From JBBPYA01 sp038200385 (GTDB lineage Bacteria > Actinomycetota > Actinomycetes > Mycobacteriales > Geodermatophilaceae), in assembly GCA_038200385.1 (NCBI GenBank), contig JBBPYA010000152.1:1-14644 (forward strand): a stretch of DNA of 14,644 nucleotides, given 5' to 3'. The notes beneath the pieces are model-generated. The model had not been told where the DNA came from, searched no databases, and saw only the letters and a list, made by a program, of their open reading frames with translations. Positions 6,887-13,264 of this stretch are shown here, one piece after another (the first letter of the stretch is position 1; each line of letters opens with the position of its first letter). The position numbers were made by a program, and so were the translations under genes.

Positions 6887-7981
6887 TCAGCGTCGGCCGC
6901 GAAGGCGGGAGTAGGCCTTCCGCACGTCCTTCACGGAGCGTCCGTGCTGGACGGTGCGGATCGCGTCCCCGATCCTCACCACCCTTCTCGAACGCACCCG
7001 GGCCAGCGTCTGCTCCACCCGCTCGAGCCGGACCGCCAGCTCGATCGGGTCGGCGTCCACCGCCGGCGCGGCGCGGCGTGCGTCGAAGTTGATCCGGTCG
7101 GCCCATTGCTCGCACCGACCGCGCAAGTCTGCCCCGTCGGTCAGCCAGCGCCGGCCCGCGACGGAGGGCAGCGGCTCCCGCTCGTCCCCGGAAAGCGGGT
7201 CATAGCCGAAGAAGGCGGCCAGCTCCGCCACCCCGGCGAGGGACCGTTCGTTGTCCGACCGCAGGCCGCGCGCCCAACTCGTGGCGCGCTTGGCGTCGAT
7301 GGGGTCCCTGGTGCTGGTGCTTCCGTCCGCGGCGCGTGGGGTGCCCTTCTCCCGATGCACGCGGTCATGCTCGAGCAGCGCCGGCGACCAGGGCTCGCCG
7401 AGCCAATCCAGCAACTCTCGGATCACCGGTTCCGCATCGAGGACGAGGTCTTCGTAGCGCAGTAGGGACAGTCGGTGGCCCAGGGACCCGGCTGCCCTGA
7501 CCAGGTCCAGATTCGTCGCCGACCAATAGGACACCGCGTCGTGGAAGGTGTAGTGGAACTTCTTGCCCAGCGAGACCGCTACCGCCCCGGGATGACGAAC
7601 GATCCCCACGAACACCGCGTCGGGGAACACCTGCGCCATCTGCGCCGCGTGCCCGAGGTGAAACGGGGTCTTGTCACCCCAGCGGCGCGCACCTTGGGAT
7701 CCGGCGTACCGCCGGAACATTCCGCCGTAGAACTCCCGCAGCCGATCGTCGATCTCGCCTTCGGTCCAGTCCAGCCGCCGGTACCAGTCCCTGCCGGCGG
7801 TCCACCCTGGGATCGCCTTTGTGGCCGCCACCGCGCCCATGAAACCGGTCTCAGGCCCGATCGCGATGTTTTCGTGGCTGTCCAGGATCAGCCTGAGCAG
7901 GGTGGAACCGGAACGCATCGAGCCGAGGATGAAGATCGGCGCGGCGCTTCCTCCCGGGTCGGGCCGCGAAGAGTCGTCCAT
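6887..7981 (-). CDS. Sulfotransferase (Sulfotransfer_3-like) with basic C-terminal tail
   Basis: The 364-aa product carries a PAPS-binding loop IFILGSMRSGSTLLRLILD (16-34), the motif WGDKTPFHLGH (101-111), and a 3'-phosphate site VFVGIVRHPGAVAVSLGKKF (123-142) with R129 and S137, then LLRYEDLV (173-180). This is the pattern of the Sulfotransfer_3 group, distinct from the neighbour at 5936. The last 50 residues (about 312-364) are helical and strongly basic, with VRSRRVVR and RKAYSRLRGRR. This could be a coiled-coil or membrane/polyanion contact region and is not part of the core fold. The start is the ATG at 7981-7979, supported by a GATAAT hexamer 7 nt upstream; a longer in-frame extension to 8029 would overlap that promoter. 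There is no signal peptide. The acceptor is unknown. Confidence 0.9.
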   Translation of the reverse strand: MDDSSRPDPGGSAAPIFILGSMRSGSTLLRLILDSHENIAIGPETGFMGAVAATKAIPGWTAGRDWYRRLDWTEGEIDDRLREFYGGMFRRYAGSQGARRWGDKTPFHLGHAAQMAQVFPDAVFVGIVRHPGAVAVSLGKKFHYTFHDAVSYWSATNLDLVRAAGSLGHRLSLLRYEDLVLDAEPVIRELLDWLGEPWSPALLEHDRVHREKGTPRAADGSTSTRDPIDAKRATSWARGLRSDNERSLAGVAELAAFFGYDPLSGDEREPLPSVAGRRWLTDGADLRGRCEQWADRINFDARRAAPAVDADPIELAVRLERVEQTLARVRSRRVVRIGDAIRTVQHGRSVKDVRKAYSRLRGRR

Positions 7982-7988
7982 GGCGCTG

Positions 7989-7994
7989 ATTATC
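7989..7994 (-). promoter_or_regulatory. Putative -10 (GATAAT) for leaderless transcript
   Basis: On the minus strand GATAAT, a 5/6 match to TATAAT, ends 7 nt before the ATG at 7981. No Shine-Dalgarno is present. The 185-bp divergent gap (7982-8166) also carries a CCGGC/GCCGG dyad at 8066-8078 and a weak TACGAT at 8083-8088 that might serve galE. Confidence 0.6.
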
Positions 7995-8166
7995 GCCTGC
8001 AGTCCGACCCCGGTGCGGCGTCCAACCACCTACGGCGGCCACCCTGTCCATCGTCGCCGGTGCGGCCGGCAGCGCCGGGCCATACGATCGACGGTCGGCT
8101 GTGACCTACCTGGCGACCGCGGTGGCGGCACCGACGGCCGGCGCACGAGGAGACGAGGGACCGCTC

Positions 8167-9126
8167 ATGGCATGGCTGCTGACCGGGGGCGCCGGCTACA
8201 TCGGAGGGCACGTGGCCCGCAGCATGCAGCGCGCCGGACACGACGTGGTGATACTGGACGACCTGTCGACCGGTGTCCGCGAGAGGGTGGCCGGCCTGCC
8301 GCTGATCGAAGCCACCATCGTCGGAGACCCCGAACGCCTGATCGCGGTCCTACGCGAGCACGACATCACCGGCATCGTCCACCTCGCCGCGAAGAAGGCG
8401 GTACCGGAGTCGCTGGAACGGCCGCTGCACTACTACGAGCAGAACGTCCAGGGCACACTCGCCGTGCTCCAGGCCGCGGTCGCCGCCGGCGTCGGCCGGA
8501 TCCTGTACTCCTCCAGCGCCGCGGTGTACGGCGACACCGCGGCCGGCCGGGTGGCCGAGGATCACCCGACCGTGCCGACCAGCCCCTACGGCGAGACGAA
8601 ACTGGCCGCGGAGTGGCTCGTCCGAAGCACCGCCCGAGCCCACGGCATGGCCTGGGCGGCACTGCGGTACTTCAACGTCGCCGGGGCCGGCGATGCCCTG
8701 CTTGCCGATCGCGGCGTGTTCAACCTCTTACCGATCGTGTTGCGCTGCCACGAGACCGGAACGCCGGTCAGCGTCTACGGCGGCGACTGGCCGACACCGG
8801 ACGGCTCCTGCATCCGGGACTACATCCACGTCGAGGACCTCGCCGAGGCGCATCTGTGCGCAGTCGGCGCCCTGGAATCGGGATCCTTGCGCGAAGGAGT
8901 CTTCAACGTCGGCCGCGGGACCGGTGTCAGCGTGCTGCAGATGCTGGGCGCGGTCGAGCGCGTCACAAGCCGGCCGGTGCTCCGGCAGGTGGTCGGTCGC
9001 CGGCCCGGGGATCCCGCCAGCGTGGTGGCCGACCCCTCGCGCATCGGTGCCTCGTTGCACTGGCAGGCCGCCCGCGATGTGGAGGAGATGGTGCGCAGTG
9101 CCTGGCTTAGCACATCACCCGGCTGA
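8167..9126 (+). CDS. galE: UDP-glucose 4-epimerase (GalE-like)
   Basis: GalE interconverts UDP-glucose and UDP-galactose (some also the N-acetyl forms) in the cytoplasm, supplying galactose residues for glycans. The 319-aa product is a full-length extended SDR. It has a NAD-binding TGGAGYIGGH (6-15), LDDLSTG (30-36), HLAAKKAVPES (72-82), the catalytic Ser in YSSSAAVYG (114-122, S117), SPYGETK (139-145, Y141 and K145), RYFNVAGA (167-174) and PDGSCIRDYIHVEDLAEAHL (211-230), all GalE hallmarks. The ATG at 8167 has GAGGGA (8155-8160) 6 nt upstream; the open frame upstream to 8101 lacks family sequence. Its 3' end overlaps the convergent sulfotransferase by 12 bp. Other NDP-sugar epimerases share this fold, so exact substrate is inferred. 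Confidence 0.9.
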   Translation: MAWLLTGGAGYIGGHVARSMQRAGHDVVILDDLSTGVRERVAGLPLIEATIVGDPERLIAVLREHDITGIVHLAAKKAVPESLERPLHYYEQNVQGTLAVLQAAVAAGVGRILYSSSAAVYGDTAAGRVAEDHPTVPTSPYGETKLAAEWLVRSTARAHGMAWAALRYFNVAGAGDALLADRGVFNLLPIVLRCHETGTPVSVYGGDWPTPDGSCIRDYIHVEDLAEAHLCAVGALESGSLREGVFNVGRGTGVSVLQMLGAVERVTSRPVLRQVVGRRPGDPASVVADPSRIGASLHWQAARDVEEMVRSAWLSTSPG

Positions 9127-9870
9127 ACCGGCCCGGAGGCGCCGGGCGCGGTCGGCCGCCAGCTGCTCGTACTGCCGGTACAGGTGCTCGGCCGCGGCCA
9201 GCTTCGCCGCCGTCCGAGGCGTCCTGAGCGCGCCCGCCGACTCCGCCTTGCGTCGCGTCCGTTCACCAGACGGACGGCCGACGTGCGTCTCGACCACCGC
9301 ACCGCCGCACTCCAGCCGGTTCATCTCCTCGACGAGGGCGAAGGCCCTGGCCTCGTTCGCCGGGGTCGGTTCGTAGCGTGCGAAGGAGGTGCCGAACATG
9401 GCATTGAGCTCATCGATCACCACGCCGAAGTCGCTGACGACCTGGTCGAACATCCCGATCACGAACGACTCGCGGATACGCCAGACCGCCGAGTAGAAGT
9501 CGAGGTACTCCACCAGCGCGTCGTACGGCGTCAAGGACCCGCGCCGGATCACGTAGGACAGGACCGCGTCCTCGGGACGGCGGATCAGTACGACCGTCGG
9601 TAGGCCGAGCCGGGCGGCGCGCAACACGTGAGCGGCGCCGTGCAGATGGCGGCCGACATGACCCTCGCCGTTGCTCACCGCGAACGCGGCGACACTGAAG
9701 GTGTTTCCCGATCGCAGGAATCCCTCGATCACTACCGCGGTGTCGCGGCGGGCCAGGGTGGCCCGCTTGGCGGGACGGAGCCACATCGCCACATCCCACA
9801 GAAACGGCATGCGAGCCAGCGGTCGGCGGCTGTAGTGCCTGGCGCGGTCCAGTGCGGGACGCACGTTCAT
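9115..9870 (-). CDS. Small sulfotransferase-like protein
   Basis: The 251-aa product shows the two PAPS-binding elements of sulfotransferases in reduced form. A 5'-phosphosulfate loop lies in VIEGFLRSGNTFSVAAF (47-63; usual GFPRSGTTL), and a 3'-phosphate site in TVVLIRRPEDAVLSYVIRRG (92-111), with R97/R98 and S105. The two sites are only about 40 residues apart, closer than in the 308- and 364-aa neighbours, so the intervening substrate region is shortened. The C-terminus (200-251) is charged and helical. There is no signal peptide; the N-terminus is basic. The ATG (9870-9868) comes 4 nt after the stop of the secreted lipoprotein gene and lacks a good Shine-Dalgarno, so the two are probably co-transcribed and coupled. 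The gene ends inside the tail of convergent galE. Function as an active sulfotransferase is likely but unproven. Confidence 0.75.
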   Translation of the reverse strand: MNVRPALDRARHYSRRPLARMPFLWDVAMWLRPAKRATLARRDTAVVIEGFLRSGNTFSVAAFAVSNGEGHVGRHLHGAAHVLRAARLGLPTVVLIRRPEDAVLSYVIRRGSLTPYDALVEYLDFYSAVWRIRESFVIGMFDQVVSDFGVVIDELNAMFGTSFARYEPTPANEARAFALVEEMNRLECGGAVVETHVGRPSGERTRRKAESAGALRTPRTAAKLAAAEHLYRQYEQLAADRARRLRAGSAG

Positions 9871-9874
9871 CCGC

Positions 9875-10894
9875 TCAGCCACCGGTCTCAGGCCGGTACC
9901 CCTCCGGCAGAACGTCCCAGTACTGGGTGCTGATGGGCAACCCACACAGAGCCGTGGCCGGCACGTCCCAGAGTTGTCCTCTGCCGGCGGCCTCGGTGTT
10001 CTCCAGTTTCAACGCCGTGACCCCCCCGGAGTCCCCGATGTAGAAGCCGTAGGTCTGCAGTGCCTGGGCAATGATGCGGGCCTGCGGGTTCAGGTCCCAG
10101 GCACCGATGTCGACGCTCGGCTTGATCCGGAATCGCAGTCCTTCCGGCGGAGCCGTTCTCGATGTCGAGGCACCGTCGCTGCCCACCATCGGGAAGACGA
10201 ACCGTGTCGAGACCTCGGGCCCCGAGGCAACCTTCAGCACGTGGTCGATGGTGCCAGCGGCCACCTCGTCGTACTCGGCCATCATGACCGCACCGTTGTT
10301 GCCGCGGTGGCTACCGCTGTTGCGGGGATCGTCGGACGCGCCGGTGCCCACGTGCAGGCCGTTGGAGGCCAGATACGTCACCGTCGCACCACGCGCACTC
10401 CACGACCGCGTCTTGGCGTCGAACTCGGCCCCGGTCAGCGCGACGACGTACCCCTTCTGGACATCGAAGACCGTCATCGCGGCATCCGAAGTGGGGGCCG
10501 ACTGCGCATTCGCCGGGATCCGCAAGGCGGCGAGCTCCGGAGGCCGGACCGCGCTGGCCACCGTGACGTCGTACTCCGGATCACCCGGCGCGGCGCGATA
10601 GACCGGCTGCCCCCAGCCGTTGTTCGCACCGGCCAGGCGGACGCAGCCGCCCCCGGACTGGGGCACCGTCTGCATGTAGTCCAGGATCGCCGCCGCGTCC
10701 GGATTGCTCGGGGCGTCGGCCGGAATCGGCGTGTTCCACCACGAGTCCGCGGTGAACGGGCGGAACGTCTGGAGCCGAGGGTCGGGATCACGTGCAGGGG
10801 GCTGCACGGTGCAAGAACTCACGGCCAGACAGGCGGCCATGCCGAGCAGTGTCCACCGCCATGCCGTGCGCGGAGGGACCCGGACGATCGGCAT
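9875..10894 (-). CDS. Predicted secreted lipoprotein, paralogue A of tandem pair
   Basis: I do not recognise a characterised function. The 339-aa product has a basic N-terminus, a hydrophobic stretch (13-25) and a lipobox-like VSSC (25-28), so C28 is probably lipidated. The mature protein matches the product of the gene at 10995 along its whole length, at roughly half identity by eye. Shared blocks are SWWNT (51-55), GWGQPVY (93-99), TYLASNGL (173-180), SHRGNNGA (195-202), IDHVLKVA (216-223), the SDG at 239-241, YGFYIGDSG (282-290), ALKLENT (294-300), GRGQLWD (304-310) and WDVLPEGYR (326-334). Actinobacteria have secreted proteins with similar 'WNTPIP ... I.HAL ... SDG ... LQ.YG' patterns and, to my knowledge, no assigned function. 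It precedes, and is probably coupled to, the small sulfotransferase. It may bind or modify a surface glycan; this is inference only. Confidence 0.75.
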   Translation of the reverse strand: MPIVRVPPRTAWRWTLLGMAACLAVSSCTVQPPARDPDPRLQTFRPFTADSWWNTPIPADAPSNPDAAAILDYMQTVPQSGGGCVRLAGANNGWGQPVYRAAPGDPEYDVTVASAVRPPELAALRIPANAQSAPTSDAAMTVFDVQKGYVVALTGAEFDAKTRSWSARGATVTYLASNGLHVGTGASDDPRNSGSHRGNNGAVMMAEYDEVAAGTIDHVLKVASGPEVSTRFVFPMVGSDGASTSRTAPPEGLRFRIKPSVDIGAWDLNPQARIIAQALQTYGFYIGDSGGVTALKLENTEAAGRGQLWDVPATALCGLPISTQYWDVLPEGYRPETGG

Positions 10895-10897
10895 CCA

Positions 10898-10912
10898 GCC
10901 AGCCTAGCTGGC
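10898..10912. promoter_or_regulatory. Leaderless -10 (TAGGCT) within a palindrome
   Basis: On the minus strand TAGGCT (10906-10901) ends 6 nt before the ATG at 10894, a leaderless layout; no Shine-Dalgarno is present. The hexamer lies inside a perfect dyad, GCCAGC (10898-10903) and GCTGGC (10907-10912) with a 3-nt centre. A protein binding this dyad would cover the promoter, so it could be an operator. A strong hairpin between here and the upstream paralogue supports a separate promoter. Confidence 0.45.
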
Positions 10913-10962
10913 GGTACGGATCGGTGAAGCTCTCCGGCCGCTGCTGCCTCAGGCACCCGAAG

Positions 10963-10984
10963 GGCCAGCGGGTAGCCCGTGGCC
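10963..10984 (-). terminator. Hairpin terminator after secreted paralogue B
   Basis: GGCCA (10963-10967) pairs with TGGCC (10980-10984), and CGGG (10969-10972) pairs with CCCG (10976-10979). This gives a 9-bp stem with one bulged G and a 3-nt loop. It begins 10 nt after the stop of the minus-strand gene ending at 10995. There is no T-run, but stem strength and position make a terminator or attenuator likely. Confidence 0.55.
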
Positions 10985-10994
10985 GGCAGGGAAC

Positions 10995-12011
10995 TCAGCG
11001 ATACCCTTCGGGCAGCACGTCCCAGAAGGCGGTGGTGAACGGGAGACCGGACAGCGCATCCGCTGGGGTTGTCCACAACTGACCCCGCCCTTCGATCACC
11101 GTATTCTCCAGCTTGAGGGCGGTGTTCGGGCCGGAGTCCCCGCAGTACACACCATAGGTCTGTGCTGCCTGGGCGAGGACCAGGGCCTCGGCGGGCAGCC
11201 CGAGTGCATTCAGGTCCAGCTCCGGGCGGATCCGCAGCCGCAGTCCCTGCTTGACAGGTGATGTGGCCGAGTTTCCGTCTGACCGGTTCATCGGAAAGAC
11301 CGCCTGGGTGTTCGCCTCCGGTCCACAGGCGACCTTCAGCACATGCGGGATGACGCCGGCCTGCACCTCGTCGAGCCTTGCCATCATGGTGGCACCGTTG
11401 TTGCCCCGGTGGCTGCCGCCGTTGCGAGCATCGTCGGAGCCGGTCACCCTGGCGTCCAACCCGTTGGACGCCAGGTAGGTGACCGTGGCGCCGCCCACGC
11501 TCCAGACATCGGTTGCGCTGTTGTATTTGGCCCTTGTCATCGCGACGACGTAGCCACGCGGTACGTCGAACAGCGTGAGCGCGCCGTCCGAGGTCTGGGC
11601 CGCCTGCATCTGATCCGGGATCCGCAGGTGATCCAGTTCCGGCTGACGCAGCGAGCTGGACCAGCGCACGGAGTACTCCCTGTCCCCGGCCCCGGCCCAG
11701 AACACCGGTTGCCCCCAGGCGTTGTCCCCGGCCCCGGCCAGCCGGAGGAAGCCTCCGCCGTTGTCCGGCCCGGTGCGCAGGTAGTTGAGGATGCCCGCCT
11801 CGTTCGAGTTCGTCGGCGGAGCGGTCGGCAGCGCGGTGTTCCACCAGGAACTGGCGGAGAAGGCCCGGTAGGGCGCCGCCGGCGAACCCTGTGCGGACGC
11901 CGCACCCACCGGACCGACCAGGCCGGCAACCAGGAGGCACGCCCCGAGCGCGGTAATCCTCGACCGGCGGCGGAGGAGGCGCGGCTGTGGCAGAGCGGTG
12001 GTGTTCAACAT
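10995..12011 (-). CDS. Predicted secreted protein, paralogue B of tandem pair
   Basis: The 338-aa product is the tandem paralogue of the lipoprotein gene at 9875 and has no function I can name. It begins with a basic region (11-18, RLLRRRSR), a hydrophobic stretch (20-37) and a likely signal peptidase I site after ASA (38-40), with no lipobox; it should be released, not anchored. Conserved blocks are SWWNT (55-59), AWGQPVF (98-104), TYLASNGL (178-185), SHRGNNGA (200-207), IPHVLKVACGPE (221-232), YGVYCGDSG (287-295), ALKLENT (298-304), GRGQLW (308-313) and WDVLPEGYR (330-338). Its two mature cysteines (C229, C290) are not where those of paralogue A fall (C84, C317). The ATG at 12011 is only 3 nt from AGGAGG (12015-12020); the TTG codon after it would have a better 6-nt spacing. 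A good promoter lies at 12057-12085 and a terminator-like hairpin follows the gene. Confidence 0.75.
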   Translation of the reverse strand: MLNTTALPQPRLLRRRSRITALGACLLVAGLVGPVGAASAQGSPAAPYRAFSASSWWNTALPTAPPTNSNEAGILNYLRTGPDNGGGFLRLAGAGDNAWGQPVFWAGAGDREYSVRWSSSLRQPELDHLRIPDQMQAAQTSDGALTLFDVPRGYVVAMTRAKYNSATDVWSVGGATVTYLASNGLDARVTGSDDARNGGSHRGNNGATMMARLDEVQAGVIPHVLKVACGPEANTQAVFPMNRSDGNSATSPVKQGLRLRIRPELDLNALGLPAEALVLAQAAQTYGVYCGDSGPNTALKLENTVIEGRGQLWTTPADALSGLPFTTAFWDVLPEGYR

Positions 12012-12056
12012 TTGCCTCCTGAGAGCCGCACGCCAGGACGACCAGGGCCGTCACTG

Positions 12057-12085
12057 TGCGTATGACCACGGTAACACAACGTCAA
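12057..12085 (-). promoter_or_regulatory. Sigma70-type promoter for secreted paralogue B
   Basis: On the minus strand, TTGACG (12085-12080) and TACGCA (12062-12057) are separated by exactly 17 nt. Transcription would start near 12050, giving a leader of about 39 nt that contains the AGGAGG of the gene starting at 12011. This is the best-formed conventional promoter in the window. Confidence 0.6.
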
Positions 12086-12172
12086 GGGCGGGAGTTCACC
12101 CCCAGCACCATAGGGCCCCGACAGGTGCCTGCCCAGCCCTGCACGCCTAGATCACCAGCACACCGGGTCCAC

Positions 12173-12178
12173 TACCAT
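12173..12178 (+). promoter_or_regulatory. Putative -10 (TACCAT) for leaderless transcript
   Basis: TACCAT ends 6 nt before the GTG at 12185. No Shine-Dalgarno is visible, consistent with a leaderless mRNA for the ATP-grasp gene. No -35 is evident. Confidence 0.5.
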
Positions 12179-12184
12179 CGCCAG

Positions 12185-13264
12185 GTGGCTGGGTCCGAAC
12201 GAGCTGGTGGCCCGCCGGTCCTGGTCACCGATGAGGTCGACGGTCGAAGCCGGTCGGCCGTGGCGACCGTCCGGGCCCTGGCCGTCGGGGGGTACCGCCC
12301 CTACGTGGTGGTGTCCGGCCGGCGCTCTGCGGCGACGCTGTCGCAGGCGTGTGCCGGCGTGCTGCGCCTGCCCCCGGTCGCTTCCCCTGACTACGCTGCG
12401 GCACTGCGCCGCGAGCTCGCCCGGCGGCGCCCGCTTGCGGTGTTTGCTGCCAGCGACGCGGCGCTCGTCTCACTCGGCAGCCCGGGTGTCCATCTCATCG
12501 ACAAGCGGCGACTGCCCGCCATTGCCGCCGCCGCCGGCCTGGAGATGCCCGAGACCCGTAGCTACGCCGGACCCGAGGACCTCCTCTCCGGTGCCGGGGA
12601 CCTGGACTACCCGGTCGTGATCAAGTCCGGGGTCAAGCTCGCCGCCCGGTCGGTGGCACGGCGCGTCGACTCGCCCGAGGCGGTGCGGAGGTTGGCCGGC
12701 GCACTCACCGGGCCGCTGGTCGTGCAGCCCTTTCACACCGAAGGGATGCGAGCCGTCGCAGGAGTGATCCACGGCGGACGCCTAGCCGCTGTCGTGCACC
12801 AGGCCTACCTCCGGATCTGGCCGGTCGACTGCGGGGTTGCCTGCGCCGCCGTCACGACCTCGCCTGATCGCAACCTCGAGGATCGCCTGCCCACGCTGCT
12901 GTCCGGGTACAGCGGTGTCTTCCAGGTACAGCTGGTCGGCCAGCGGCTCATCGACGTCAATCCCCGGGTGTACGGCTCGCTGCCCCTCGCCGTGGCCGCC
13001 GGAGCCAACCTGCCGGCCCTGGCCTGTGCGGCCCTGCAGGGGGGCAGCTTTGCCGGTCCGGTTCGGGGGGCCGTCGGCGTGCGGTACCGGTGGCTCGAGG
13101 GAGACCTTCGGCGGATCGTGCACGACGTCCGCGGCGGACGGCTGGGTGGCCGGCAGGCTGCCGCCGCGCTGCGCCCGAGGCGCGGGACCGCGCACAGTGT
13201 CGAGAGCCTGCGCGACCCGCTGCCGGTACTGAGCCGGCTGGTCGAGCTGGGTTGGCGACGGTGA
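12185..13264 (+). CDS. ATP-grasp domain protein (predicted carboxylate ligase)
   Basis: ATP-grasp enzymes join a carboxylate, through an acyl-phosphate, to an amine or thiol. The 359-aa product has a Rossmann-like N-terminal part (11-105, starting PVLVTDEVDG), an ATP-binding Lys in DYPVVIKSGV (141-150, K147), a nucleotide-hinge strand PLVVQPF (177-183) and the metal-binding LIDVNPRVYGSLPLA (255-269). It lacks the usual Glu at the hinge (VQPF for VQE.) and has Gln in FQVQL (246-250) where a metal-ligand Glu is common, but the related 'LIDLNPR.YGS' subgroup often looks like this. The GTG at 12185 is chosen because TACCAT lies 6 nt before it and the 43 codons upstream look non-coding. It overlaps the following kinase gene by 4 bp (GTGA), so the two probably act together. 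The substrate is unknown. Confidence 0.8.
   Translation: MAGSERAGGPPVLVTDEVDGRSRSAVATVRALAVGGYRPYVVVSGRRSAATLSQACAGVLRLPPVASPDYAAALRRELARRRPLAVFAASDAALVSLGSPGVHLIDKRRLPAIAAAAGLEMPETRSYAGPEDLLSGAGDLDYPVVIKSGVKLAARSVARRVDSPEAVRRLAGALTGPLVVQPFHTEGMRAVAGVIHGGRLAAVVHQAYLRIWPVDCGVACAAVTTSPDRNLEDRLPTLLSGYSGVFQVQLVGQRLIDVNPRVYGSLPLAVAAGANLPALACAALQGGSFAGPVRGAVGVRYRWLEGDLRRIVHDVRGGRLGGRQAAAALRPRRGTAHSVESLRDPLPVLSRLVELGWRR

Noticed and set aside
8083..8088. TACGAT as a galE promoter -10
   Set aside because: There is no -35 at suitable distance and the leader would be about 70 nt. One hexamer in a GC-rich gap is not enough to list as a feature.
7821..9110. 429-aa plus-strand open frame over galE
   Set aside because: GalE motifs are in another frame. 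This product is an Arg/His/Gly-rich shadow.
10819..12069. 416-aa minus-strand open frame overlapping both secreted paralogues
   Set aside because: It is out of frame with the paralogue at 10995, whose sequence is supported by similarity to its tandem partner. The overlapping product is low-complexity and Arg/Gly-rich.
12056..12184. N-terminal extension of the ATP-grasp gene from the GTG at 12056
   Set aside because: It overlaps the promoter of the divergent secreted-protein gene and encodes no domain-like sequence. GTG 12185 has a well-placed -10.
12245..13150. ATP-grasp protein as a broken enzyme because of Gln and Pro at positions often Glu
   Set aside because: The LIDVNPRVYGS form, with Asp before the Val-Asn-Pro, occurs as a subgroup pattern known to me, so these residues may be normal for the subgroup.
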